Source: Alistipes sp. | GTDB taxonomy: Bacteria > Bacteroidota > Bacteroidia > Bacteroidales > Rikenellaceae | Assembly (NCBI GenBank): GCA_017410165.1 | Contig: JAFQRH010000020.1 | Coordinates: forward strand, 1-63,399 | Reading direction: 5' to 3' | Length of the DNA: 63,399 nt | Shown here: positions 1-8,469 of the stretch, piece by piece | Layout: each line of letters opens with the position of its first letter | Numbering within the stretch: the stretch's first letter is position 1 | Translations under genes and position numbers: made by a program | The notes under the pieces: generated by a model | Databases searched by the model: none | What the model saw: the letters and a program-made list of their open reading frames with translations, nothing else | What the model was told of the DNA's origin: nothing

Positions 1-135
1 GGACGATTAATGAATACGCACTATTATCAAAAGCAACAGAATGTTGTATTTGATGTAAAATATTGAATATTAAAAACATATAAGTTAAACCAAAATTAAT
101 GAATCCAACTTTATTTGGATTTTAACTGGAAAGAT
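1..135. other. AT-rich leader upstream of murE, no gene seen
   Basis: This stretch is clearly more AT-rich than what follows and has no coding sequence I can support. It would contain the murE promoter if murE begins a transcript. The only near match to a Bacteroidetes -7 box is TTTATTTG at about 110-117 (one mismatch), which would leave a very short leader, so I do not call a promoter. In many Bacteroidetes ftsI lies directly before murE; here its end is not seen within the 135 nt available. Confidence 0.4.
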
Positions 136-1614
136 ATGAAACAACTCAAAGATTTGTTGCAGGGGGTCGCAGTATTGCACACCGCGAAGGGTGGCGAGAC
201 GGCGGAGGTTGGCGACGTGGAGATTACGTCGCTCGCGCTCGACTCGCGCAAAGTTGCGCCCGGTTGCTGCTTCTTTGCCATCGAGGGTGCAACCACCGAC
301 GGTCACTCATTTATCGGCAAAGCCATTGAGGCGGGAGCGGCGGCAGTGGTCTGCAAACGCATACCCGACAACTCTCCGACCGACCGATGCGCCTTCGTCG
401 TGACAGACGACACGGATAAGGCGGTTGCCGTGATGGCCGAGAACTTCTACGAGCGCCCGAGCCGCCGAATGAAGGTGGTCGGCGTGACCGGCACCAACGG
501 CAAGACAACCATCGCCACACTGCTCTACGACTTGGTACGCTCGCTCGGTCACAAGGCGGGACTCGTATCGACCGTCGTATATAAAATCGACGAGCGTGAA
601 ATCGCCTCAACCCACACCACGCCCGATGCAATTCGTCTCGCAGAGATGATGCACGAGATGGTGGAGTGCGGTTGCGAGTACTGCTTTATGGAGTGTTCGT
701 CGCACGCCATCGTACAGCGTCGCATCGGCGGTGTACACTTCGCCGGCGCGCTCTTCACCAACCTGACACACGACCATTTGGACTACCACCATACATTCGC
801 CGAGTACGTTCGCGCGAAAAAACTCTTCTTCGACGAGTTGCCGAAGGGCAGTTTTGCGTTGGTGAACGCCGACGACCGCAACGGCGAGGTGATGTTGCAG
901 AATACGCGCGCCAAGCGTTACACGCTCTCGCTACGCTCGATGGCCGATTTCCGTTGCAAGATAATCGAGAGCTCGTTGGAGGGTATGGAGTTGCGCATCG
1001 GCAATCGCGAGGTGTGGGTAGGTCTGCTCGGCCGATTCAACGCCTACAATCTGCTCACGGTCTATGGCGCGGCACGTCTGCTCGGTCTGCCCGAAGAGGA
1101 GGTGCTGTGCGCAATGAGCGTGCTGCGCTCGGTCAGCGGACGTTTGGAGTTTGTGCGTGCGAAGGACTCTACCACAGCAATCATCGACTACGCCCACACG
1201 CCCGACGCCCTCGAAAACGTACTGCGCACAATCGACGAGTTCCGACGTGGTACGAGCCGCATAATCACCATCTGTGGCTGTGGTGGCGACCGCGACCGCA
1301 CGAAGCGCCCCGAGATGGCAGCAATCGCCGTAAAGTATTCGGATATTGCGATTTTCACGTCCGACAATCCGCGCACGGAGGACCCTGCCGAGATTCTGCG
1401 CGAAATGGAGACGGGCGTTACGGCAGGCAGCCGATATATGAAGTTCATCGACCGTGCCGAAGCCATTAAGACCGCTGTTATGCTCTCCGCACCGGGCGAC
1501 ATTCTGCTCGTGGCGGGCAAAGGACACGAGAACTACCAAATCATCGGCACGGAGCGACTTCCGTTCAACGACCGCGAGTGCGTCGAGGGGTGGTTTTCGA
1601 CATTCGGCAGATAG
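136..1614 (+). CDS. murE: UDP-N-acetylmuramoyl-tripeptide synthetase MurE (meso-DAP type)
   Basis: This cytoplasmic Mur ligase adds the third stem-peptide residue to UDP-MurNAc-L-Ala-D-Glu using ATP. The protein is 492 aa from ATG 136, the normal MurE length. A TTG at 115 would add seven residues with no family support. The ATP-binding loop GVTGTNGKTT is at about residues 116-125. The motif DNPRTEDP at about 410-417 is the signature that selects meso-diaminopimelate rather than lysine. It is followed by mraY, murD and ftsW on the same strand, so it is part of the division/cell-wall cluster. The gap to mraY is 77 nt and carries small direct repeats. Confidence 0.97.
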   Translation: MKQLKDLLQGVAVLHTAKGGETAEVGDVEITSLALDSRKVAPGCCFFAIEGATTDGHSFIGKAIEAGAAAVVCKRIPDNSPTDRCAFVVTDDTDKAVAVMAENFYERPSRRMKVVGVTGTNGKTTIATLLYDLVRSLGHKAGLVSTVVYKIDEREIASTHTTPDAIRLAEMMHEMVECGCEYCFMECSSHAIVQRRIGGVHFAGALFTNLTHDHLDYHHTFAEYVRAKKLFFDELPKGSFALVNADDRNGEVMLQNTRAKRYTLSLRSMADFRCKIIESSLEGMELRIGNREVWVGLLGRFNAYNLLTVYGAARLLGLPEEEVLCAMSVLRSVSGRLEFVRAKDSTTAIIDYAHTPDALENVLRTIDEFRRGTSRIITICGCGGDRDRTKRPEMAAIAVKYSDIAIFTSDNPRTEDPAEILREMETGVTAGSRYMKFIDRAEAIKTAVMLSAPGDILLVAGKGHENYQIIGTERLPFNDRECVEGWFSTFGR

Positions 1615-1653
1615 CCGAGTGCAAACAACCGAGTGAGAGAAAAACAACCGAGT
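1615..1653. repeat. Short direct repeats after murE
   Basis: The hexamer CCGAGT occurs at 1615, 1629 and 1648. The last two copies are part of an 11-nt repeat AACAACCGAGT (1624-1634 and 1643-1653). The repeats start right after the murE stop codon. No function can be assigned; similar short repeats follow several other genes in the window. Confidence 0.6.
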
Positions 1654-1691
1654 TAGAAAAAAAGAGAAGAAACGAAAACTGAACAAGAGTT

Positions 1692-2942
1692 ATGCTATAT
1701 CCACTTTTTAAGTATTTGAACGAGACGTTCGATTTGCCGGGAGCCGGAATGTTCCAATACATTTCGTTCCGTGCGGCACTCGCCATCATCATCGCGCTGC
1801 TGATTGTAATCTTCATCGGCAAGCCGATTATTCGCGCTCTGCAACGCCACCAGATTGGCGAGTCGATTCGCGACCTCGGTTTGCAGGGTCAGTTGGACAA
1901 GAAGGGAACACCGACGATGGGCGGCGTGCTGATACTGCTCGCCATCCTGATTCCGATACTGCTCGTCGGTCGTCTGGACAATATCTACATCGTACTGATG
2001 ATTGTCTCGACCATTTGGTGCGGAGCAATCGGCTTTCTGGACGACTATATCAAGGTTTTTCGCCACAACAAGGAGGGTCTTAACGGTCGATTCAAGATTG
2101 TCGGGCAGGTCGGTTTGGGCATTATTGTCGGGTCGGTTATGTGTTTTTCGGACGCAGTCGTTGTCCGCGACCACATCACAACACCCGTCGAGGAGCAAGT
2201 CGTAACGACCACCGAGAGTGGCGACGAGTTGGTCACCACCGTTCAGCAAATCCGCATCGAGCCGACCGAGAGCAAAACCACCAAGACAACCATCCCGTTC
2301 ATCAAGGATAACGAGTTCGACTACGGTTGGATGGTCGGCGGCAACCGCACGCTGGCGTGGATACTCTACGTCGTCGTGGCGATATTTGTGGTTACGGCCG
2401 TCTCGAATGGCGCAAACCTCACGGACGGATTGGATGGTCTGCTGACGGGCGTCTCGGCACCGATAATCTTTGTGCTCGGCATACTCGCCTACCTGTCGGG
2501 TCACGTCGTATATGCCGACTACCTCAACATTATGTATATCCCGGGCAGTGGCGAGTTGGTCGTATTTGCCGCCGCAATGATTGGTGCGCTTATCGGTTTC
2601 CTTTGGTACAACTCGTTCCCTGCACAAATTTTTATGGGCGACACCGGCTCACTTGCCATCGGCGGCATCATCGCCGTCTTTGCGCTCTGCATCCGCAAGG
2701 AGTTGCTGCTGCCGGTTATGTGCGGAATCTTCCTTGCCGAGGCGGTATCGGTGATGGTACAGGTCAGCTATTTCAAATACACCAAACGCAAGTATGGCGA
2801 GGGACGTCGCGTGCTGCTGATGTCGCCTCTGCACCACCACTACCAAAAGCAGGGCACCTTCGAGACCAAAGTGATGATGCGCTTTACTATCATCTCGCTG
2901 CTGCTTGCGGCAATCAGTTTGATAACGCTCAAAATCAGATAG
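1692..2942 (+). CDS. mraY: Phospho-N-acetylmuramoyl-pentapeptide-transferase MraY
   Basis: This integral membrane enzyme transfers phospho-MurNAc-pentapeptide from UDP to undecaprenyl phosphate, forming lipid I. The protein is 416 aa with about ten hydrophobic segments. Conserved MraY signatures are visible: KKGTPTMGG near residue 75, a following DDxxK motif (FLDDYIK), [12 protein letters not shown], and the HHHYQKQG stretch near the C-terminus. Residues about 155-210 are a polar insert, rich in Thr and Glu, between membrane segments; it is absent from the E. coli enzyme and typical of Bacteroidetes. The next gene, murD, starts 6 nt after the stop codon, so the two are surely co-transcribed. 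Confidence 0.97.
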   Translation: MLYPLFKYLNETFDLPGAGMFQYISFRAALAIIIALLIVIFIGKPIIRALQRHQIGESIRDLGLQGQLDKKGTPTMGGVLILLAILIPILLVGRLDNIYIVLMIVSTIWCGAIGFLDDYIKVFRHNKEGLNGRFKIVGQVGLGIIVGSVMCFSDAVVVRDHITTPVEEQVVTTTESGDELVTTVQQIRIEPTESKTTKTTIPFIKDNEFDYGWMVGGNRTLAWILYVVVAIFVVTAVSNGANLTDGLDGLLTGVSAPIIFVLGILAYLSGHVVYADYLNIMYIPGSGELVVFAAAMIGALIGFLWYNSFPAQIFMGDTGSLAIGGIIAVFALCIRKELLLPVMCGIFLAEAVSVMVQVSYFKYTKRKYGEGRRVLLMSPLHHHYQKQGTFETKVMMRFTIISLLLAAISLITLKIR

Positions 2943-2948
2943 AAGCAG

Positions 2949-4316
2949 ATGAAAAAATCACGACGCATCGTAGTTCTTGGCGGCGGTATTAGCGGCTACG
3001 GCTCGGCAATCCTCGCCAAAAAGGAGGGTCACGAGGTGCTGCTCTCCGACGCAGGAAGGATTGCACCACAATACAAAGCACGACTCGACGAGTGGAGCGT
3101 GGAGTACGAGGAGGGTGGTCACTCGACCGAGCGAATCCTCGCAGCCGACGAGGTCATCAAATCGCCCGGCATTCCCGACAAAGCCCCAATCGTCAAGGCG
3201 TTGCGCGAGCGTGGCGTGCCGATTATCTCCGAGATGGAGTTCGCCTGCCGATATATGGGCTCGGCTCGCACCATCTGCATCACGGGCAGCAACGGCAAGA
3301 CGACGACCACGTCGCTCATATATAAAATAATGTGCGACGCGGGGGCAAAAGTGGCTCTGGGCGGCAACATCGGCGAGTCGTTCGCCTACTCGGTTGCCAC
3401 AGGCGAGTACGATTGGTACGTACTGGAACTCAGCTCGTTCCAATTGGACGGAATGTTCCGCTTCAAGGCGGATGTCGCCGTGCTGATGAACATCACACCC
3501 GACCACCTCGACCGCTACGACTACTGCTTCCAGAATTACGTGGACTCGAAGATGCGCATCACGCAGAATCAGACCTCGCGCGACTACTTCATCTACTCGG
3601 CCGACGATCCGACCATCCGCGCCGAGCTCGAACGTCATCCTGCACGCGCCCGCGAGTTGCCGTTTATGGCAAAGTCGGCTGTGGCGAGCATCGCCGGCGA
3701 CGGATATTTGGAGAGCGACGGCAAATTCACCGCTTCGGTGGGTACCTCCATTGTCGAAATCGACACCGCAAAGATGCAAATCAAAGGTCTGCACAACGCC
3801 TATAATGCTATGGCTGCGGCACTTGCGACGATGGCGGCGGGCATTGAGCCGGCACTCGTCGAGCGTTCGATTTACGAGTTTTCGCCGGTCGAGCATCGCC
3901 TCGAACCCGCCGGCGAGAAGGATGGCATCCTCTATATCAATGACTCGAAGGCGACCAATGTCGATTCGGTGTGGTACGCGCTCGAAAGTATGACACGCCC
4001 GACCGTATGGATTGCCGGTGGCACGGACAAGGGCAACGACTACGAGCCACTCAAAGCATTCGCCCGCGAAAAGGTGCATACGCTCGTCTGTATGGGCTTG
4101 GATAACGAGAAACTCGTGCGCGAGTTCGAGGGCGTGATTCCGAACATCGTATCCACCTCGTCACTCGACGAGGCAATGCGCGCCGCAAGGGGTGCTGCAC
4201 GCGAGGGCGATGCGGTGCTGTTATCGCCTGCGTGCGCAAGTTTCGACCTGTTCAAAAACTACTGCCACCGAGGCGACGAATTTAAGGCGTGGATACGCGA
4301 TAACATACTGAAATAG
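2949..4316 (+). CDS. murD: UDP-N-acetylmuramoyl-L-alanine--D-glutamate ligase MurD
   Basis: This cytoplasmic Mur ligase adds D-glutamate to UDP-MurNAc-L-Ala. The protein is 455 aa, the usual size. An N-terminal Rossmann-like region begins with VVLGGGISGYGSA. The ATP loop TGSNGKTTT is at about residues 112-120. The Mur ligase central and C-terminal motifs follow (LNITPDHLDRY; HRLEP; NDSKATN; GGTDKG). It sits between mraY (6-nt gap) and ftsW (1-nt gap), which indicates translational coupling within the cell-wall operon. Confidence 0.97.
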   Translation: MKKSRRIVVLGGGISGYGSAILAKKEGHEVLLSDAGRIAPQYKARLDEWSVEYEEGGHSTERILAADEVIKSPGIPDKAPIVKALRERGVPIISEMEFACRYMGSARTICITGSNGKTTTTSLIYKIMCDAGAKVALGGNIGESFAYSVATGEYDWYVLELSSFQLDGMFRFKADVAVLMNITPDHLDRYDYCFQNYVDSKMRITQNQTSRDYFIYSADDPTIRAELERHPARARELPFMAKSAVASIAGDGYLESDGKFTASVGTSIVEIDTAKMQIKGLHNAYNAMAAALATMAAGIEPALVERSIYEFSPVEHRLEPAGEKDGILYINDSKATNVDSVWYALESMTRPTVWIAGGTDKGNDYEPLKAFAREKVHTLVCMGLDNEKLVREFEGVIPNIVSTSSLDEAMRAARGAAREGDAVLLSPACASFDLFKNYCHRGDEFKAWIRDNILK

Positions 4317-4317
4317 A

Positions 4318-5613
4318 ATGAAACAACGCAACGAGCAACATACCGAAAAGCAAAACGGGCAGATACCCTCCATACTGTCGAAAGTGCAACTGTTGCACGG
4401 CGACCGTGTGTTGTGGGTAATCATCCCTATACTGATGGTTATCTCCATACTCGTCGTCTATTCGTCGGGCGTGAAATACGACACTCCGACCGGCAATTCG
4501 ACGACTGCCAACCTCTGGAAACACACCATCATCATCGTCATCGCGCTCGTATGTCTGCTCATCGCCTACCGCATCAACGCCAAGACGTATAGGCGACTCG
4601 CTCCGCTTGCATATCTTGCATCGGTCGCACTCACCGTCGCCGTCTATTTCATCGGCGGCTCGACCAACGGCGCAGCCCGCTGGATCGATTTCGGATTCTT
4701 TATGTTGCAACCCTCCGAGTTGCTCAAATTGGCGACCGTCGTATTTATGGCTCGCCAACTCTCGATGAAGCAGAAGAGCATCACCACGCAGCGACTCGTA
4801 CCGTCGTTCAACCCGCTGAAATGGCGCGAGCCGGCACAAAAACGCATCTGGCGCGACGGAACGCTGCCGATACTTCTGCCCGTTGCTCTCTCGTGCGTCA
4901 TCATTCTGCCCGCCCACACTTCGTCGGCACTGCTCGTCTTTTTGATATCGTTTATGATGATGTTCATCGCCCGCGTTCGTTGGCAGGATTTGATGAAGAT
5001 ACTGCTGGTGGTTGCCGCCGCTGCCGCCCTCTTTGTGGCTGTCGGCGCAGGTCGTTCAACCACGATTCGCAACCGTATATCGACCTTCTTCGCCACAAGT
5101 GACACACCAACCGGCGAGCGAGCACTCAACACGCTGAGCGACACCGAGCACGCAATGATTGCAATCCACGACGGCGGCGTTATGGGCGTAGGTGCAGGTC
5201 AAAGCGTTATGCGCGCCAAAATCACCCATCCCGAGAGCGACTATATGTTCGCCTTCTTCGTCGAGGAGTATGGTATTGTAATGGCGTTGTTCCTGCTCTC
5301 GATTTACGCTTGGATATTCGTCCGAGCCATCAACATATTCAAACGCAGCGAGTGGATATTTGCAGGTCTGCTCGCGGTCGGATTGGCATCGCTTGTCACG
5401 GTGCAAGCACTGTTACACATCCTCGTATCGGTCGATTTCTTCCCTGAAACGGGCCAAAATCTACCACTCGTCTCGCACGGTGGAACGTCGATGCTCTGCA
5501 CGGCTGTTGCGCTCGGCATCATCCTCGCCATCAGTCGCCAAATCGAGGAGGGTTCGCTCGTGCCGACCGACCGCAACGAAACACTCACCCAACCGCCTGC
5601 CGAAAACATCTGA
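4318..5613 (+). CDS. ftsW: Lipid II polymerase FtsW (SEDS family)
   Basis: This is a polytopic membrane glycosyltransferase of the SEDS family that polymerises septal peptidoglycan with its partner penicillin-binding protein. The protein is 431 aa. It has an N-terminal cytoplasmic tail of about 40 residues and then multiple membrane segments. SEDS signatures seen include GAARWIDFGFFMLQPSELLKLA, the region around GVGAGQSV, and FPETGQNLPLVSHGGTSML near the end. FtsW rather than RodA is chosen from its position directly after murD (1-nt gap). In most Bacteroidetes murG follows; here an unrelated S4-domain gene does. Confidence 0.93.
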   Translation: MKQRNEQHTEKQNGQIPSILSKVQLLHGDRVLWVIIPILMVISILVVYSSGVKYDTPTGNSTTANLWKHTIIIVIALVCLLIAYRINAKTYRRLAPLAYLASVALTVAVYFIGGSTNGAARWIDFGFFMLQPSELLKLATVVFMARQLSMKQKSITTQRLVPSFNPLKWREPAQKRIWRDGTLPILLPVALSCVIILPAHTSSALLVFLISFMMMFIARVRWQDLMKILLVVAAAAALFVAVGAGRSTTIRNRISTFFATSDTPTGERALNTLSDTEHAMIAIHDGGVMGVGAGQSVMRAKITHPESDYMFAFFVEEYGIVMALFLLSIYAWIFVRAINIFKRSEWIFAGLLAVGLASLVTVQALLHILVSVDFFPETGQNLPLVSHGGTSMLCTAVALGIILAISRQIEEGSLVPTDRNETLTQPPAENI

Positions 5614-5626
5614 TAGACACAACACT

Positions 5627-6043
5627 ATGGAACAAAGCGTACGTCTCGATAAATACCTCTGGGCAGTTCGCGTCTTCAAGACCCGAAGCGATGCTGCCGA
5701 TGCCATCCGCAACAACCGCGTCACGGTCAATGACGCCTACGCCAAGCCATCGCGCGAAGTGAAGGTCGGCGACCGCATTTCGGTACGTCGCACGATGGTA
5801 ACCTATTCGTATCGCGTTTTGGGGCTCATCGCCAACCGCCAGCCGGCAAAAAATGTTCCGCTCTACTGCGAAAACATCACCCCGCAGAGCGAGTTGGACA
5901 AACTCAACGTCCCGCACGAGACCATCTTCGTATTCCGCGAGCGAGGCACGGGTCGCCCGACCAAAAAGGAGCGACGCGAGATAGATGCCGTAATGGAGCA
6001 GGTATTCTACGACGAGGCATTCGACCTCGACGACGAGGAGTAA
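5627..6043 (+). CDS. S4-domain RNA-binding protein, Hsp15 (HslR) family
   Basis: This is a 138-aa basic protein beginning MEQSVRLDKYLWAVRVFKTR, the characteristic start of an S4 RNA-binding domain of the Hsp15/HslR family. The E. coli member binds free 50S subunits carrying nascent peptidyl-tRNA and helps recycle stalled ribosomes. The S4 fold covers about residues 5-65. The C-terminal part is acidic (DEAFDLDDEE). I chose ATG 5627, 13 nt after the ftsW stop; the reading frame is open further upstream but only over ftsW in another frame. Its link to the cell-wall genes looks positional only. Confidence 0.88.
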   Translation: MEQSVRLDKYLWAVRVFKTRSDAADAIRNNRVTVNDAYAKPSREVKVGDRISVRRTMVTYSYRVLGLIANRQPAKNVPLYCENITPQSELDKLNVPHETIFVFRERGTGRPTKKERREIDAVMEQVFYDEAFDLDDEE

Positions 6044-6070
6044 GAATTTTTACATTAAAAACCATACACA

Positions 6071-6820
6071 ATGAAAAGACTTTTCTGTTTATTTCTTGGC
6101 GTTCTGATATATACACAGTTGCCAGCACAATCTTTTTCAATGTACACATTTCCATTTCATTGCTCATTCTTTGAATGTGTTGCAGGATCAAGAGTTAAAA
6201 CTATCACCGAACGATATTATCCTAACGACACCGAAAACGATTGTCCTCATACAGAGCAGTGGACATTTAATTGTTGGGGAAATTTAATTTCCAATCAATA
6301 TCAATCAAAAGAATACTCAGAACATACATTGTACACCTATGGAGATGATGGGCACAAATTATTAAGCATAAAAAGTGAAGCACGTCCGTATTCGGTAATC
6401 AACGATAATTATAGTCCAACTACTATTCGTTTTTACAACGCACAACTCCAATTTGCCGGTGAAAGAAATTATACATATGGTGGAGAATTTGCATACTTAT
6501 TAGAGGAAAAAGGTGGGCCTGCCTATTCTTGTTATGACATAAGAAAATATTACTACAAAGGTCTCATTTTGTACTCTATTGTTACTGAAACCATTGGAGA
6601 GACTTCTGTTATAAAATGTAATTCAAACGGATTGCCAGTAAGCGAATACGTGTATGATAATTCCGAGAACAAATTAACCCTTATAAGGCGTATTTATTTT
6701 GAATACAAATTAGACAAAAACGGAAATTGGATTCGCAAAGTAGCAAAAAGAGATGGGAAAATCATATCTATAACAACCAGAAAAATAACATATCACAACA
6801 AAGTCCAATATCTTATATAA
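6071..6820 (+). CDS. AT-rich exported protein of unknown function
   Basis: I do not recognise this 249-aa protein. A short signal peptide (MKRLFCLFLGVLIYTQLPAQ) suggests export. The rest is rich in Tyr, Asn, Thr and Lys, with phrases such as LYTYGDDG, EYVYDNSENK and YFEYKLDKNGNW. These recall the beta-stranded YD/RHS-like repeats of Bacteroidetes cell-surface proteins, but that is only a resemblance. Base composition and codon choice (many A/T third positions) differ sharply from the GC-rich genes on both sides, as expected for recently acquired DNA. It starts 27 nt after the S4 gene and is followed by a hairpin terminator, so it may be read from the upstream operon. Confidence 0.8.
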   Translation: MKRLFCLFLGVLIYTQLPAQSFSMYTFPFHCSFFECVAGSRVKTITERYYPNDTENDCPHTEQWTFNCWGNLISNQYQSKEYSEHTLYTYGDDGHKLLSIKSEARPYSVINDNYSPTTIRFYNAQLQFAGERNYTYGGEFAYLLEEKGGPAYSCYDIRKYYYKGLILYSIVTETIGETSVIKCNSNGLPVSEYVYDNSENKLTLIRRIYFEYKLDKNGNWIRKVAKRDGKIISITTRKITYHNKVQYLI

Positions 6821-6838
6821 TTTAGATAGTTAAGCGCC

Positions 6839-6880
6839 CGAAAAAGCCGAGAAGTGAGCCCACTCTTTCGGCTTTTTTCG
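6839..6880 (+). terminator. Hairpin terminator after the AT-rich orphan gene
   Basis: The arms CGAAAAAGCCGA (6839-6850) and TCGGCTTTTTTCG (6868-6880) pair across a 17-nt loop with one bulged base, and further T runs follow (6885-6900). This is a typical intrinsic terminator for the upstream + strand unit. The A run on the left arm means it could also work in the other direction. Confidence 0.75.
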
Positions 6881-6901
6881 GTGTTTTTTCGTTTTTTTTT
6901 A

Positions 6902-6909
6902 TAACTTTG
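6902..6909 (+). promoter_or_regulatory. Bacteroidetes-type -7 box before the flippase operon
   Basis: TAACTTTG matches the Bacteroidetes -7 consensus TAnnTTTG exactly. It lies about 100 nt before the flippase start and directly after the terminator of the previous unit, where a promoter is expected. A clear -33 TTG box is not visible, only a T-rich run. Confidence 0.55.
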
Positions 6910-7006
6910 CAAGTTATAAGCCCTATTGCGCGTGCGCGTATGCGAGTAGCAGACGAGTATCAGACAAGCGCATCGAAGGCAACACAACGAATAAACGAAT
7001 ACGAAT

Positions 7007-8467
7007 ATGCTCGAAAAATTGGCTAAACAGACCGCAATCTACGGCATCAGCACCATACTCGGACGCTTCCTGAGTTACCTGCTGACCCCGTTCTATACGC
7101 GCATATTCGGAGTCGAGACCTACGGCATAATCACCGACGTATATGCGCTGATTCCCTTCGCACTCGTAACACTGACGCTCGGTATGGAGTCGGGCTACTT
7201 CCGCTTTGCGGCGAAGGCGGAGGCGGAGGGTGGCGATGTTGCCGAGCAGAAACGCCGTCTGTTTGCCACGATGTGGGGCATCACGTCGCTCGCTGCCGTC
7301 GGCTTCTTTACGATTGTCGCGCTCTTCCGCGAGCAGTGTTCGGCACTGATGGGCGAGGCGTATGTTGCCCATCCGGAGTACGTCGTGCTCGTTGCCGCTA
7401 TCGTTATGGCGGACGTCGTGGGTTGCATCCCGTTCTCGCGCCTTCGTGAGCAGGGTCGCGCACTGACGTTCGTACTACTCAAACTCGCAAACATCATTCT
7501 GCAAGTCGGTTTGGCGGTGCTGTTTTGGGCAGTCGGACTCTTCGATACGCCACTTGGCGTGGGTTGGGCATTCGTCGCAAACCTTATCGCCAGCGTCACC
7601 ACGACGCTCGCTGTCGTGGCGGTCAATCGCACGCTGCCTCGCATCCGCTGGGCGATGCTCGGTGCGCTGTTCGCCTACTCGTTGCCGCTGCTCATCTCGG
7701 GCATTGCCGGCACGGCAAACGAATTTATCGACCGACAACTGCTCAAATACCTCGTTCCGGTCGGAGCGATGGCGCAACTCGGCATCTATGGCGCAATTAC
7801 GAAGATTGCCGTCGTGATGACACTCTTTACGCAGATGTACCGCTTGGCGGCCGAGCCGTTCTTCCTCTCGAATTTCCGCAAGGAGGAGTTCAAGGAGATG
7901 AACGCCGCCGCGCTGAAATACTATATGCTCGCTTCGATGCTCATCTTCCTTGCCATCGCACTCTTCCGCGACATATTCGCGCTCATCGTGGGTAGCGACT
8001 TCCGCGAGGGCATCTTCATCCTGCCGGTGGTACTCGGTGCCAACATCCTGAGTGGCGTGTGGCTCAACCTCTCGTTCTGGTACAAGCGCGAGGACAAGAC
8101 GCGATACGCTCTGTGGGTGACCTTTGCCGGCTTGGCGGCATCCATCGCAGGTGGTTTTGTGCTGATTCCGCGAGCGGGCTACTACGGTGCGGCGTGGAGC
8201 CGATTCATCGCCGAGGCGGTGATGGTTGCCGTCAGCATCACACTCAACCGCATCCACTACCCTACGCCGTACGACTTCCGTCGCGTGGCCGAGTATGTGG
8301 TGGTCGGACTTGCGGTGTTCTTTGTGGCGGAGTATGCTCCACTTGAAAATACGCTTTTACGATATACGTTCAACGCTACACTCTTCGTTATATATGCGGC
8401 ATACGCCGTGCGGCGCGAGCAGATTGACCTTGTAGCGATGTTACGCTCAATACTTAAACGCAGATAG
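7007..8467 (+). CDS. Polysaccharide/lipid-linked oligosaccharide flippase (PST/Wzx-like, MATE superfamily)
   Basis: This is a 486-aa membrane protein with about 12-14 hydrophobic segments. It begins KLAKQTAIYGISTILGRFLSYLLTPFYTR, the typical start of the polysaccharide-transport (RfbX/Wzx-like) branch of the MOP exporter superfamily. Members move undecaprenyl-linked sugar units across the inner membrane. The substrate cannot be read from sequence. A lipid II flippase role is conceivable because the cell-wall operon lies upstream, but MurJ-specific features are not evident. It is the first gene after a promoter and terminator, and holB starts 2 nt after its stop. Confidence 0.85.
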   Translation: MLEKLAKQTAIYGISTILGRFLSYLLTPFYTRIFGVETYGIITDVYALIPFALVTLTLGMESGYFRFAAKAEAEGGDVAEQKRRLFATMWGITSLAAVGFFTIVALFREQCSALMGEAYVAHPEYVVLVAAIVMADVVGCIPFSRLREQGRALTFVLLKLANIILQVGLAVLFWAVGLFDTPLGVGWAFVANLIASVTTTLAVVAVNRTLPRIRWAMLGALFAYSLPLLISGIAGTANEFIDRQLLKYLVPVGAMAQLGIYGAITKIAVVMTLFTQMYRLAAEPFFLSNFRKEEFKEMNAAALKYYMLASMLIFLAIALFRDIFALIVGSDFREGIFILPVVLGANILSGVWLNLSFWYKREDKTRYALWVTFAGLAASIAGGFVLIPRAGYYGAAWSRFIAEAVMVAVSITLNRIHYPTPYDFRRVAEYVVVGLAVFFVAEYAPLENTLLRYTFNATLFVIYAAYAVRREQIDLVAMLRSILKRR

Positions 8468-8469
8468 AG

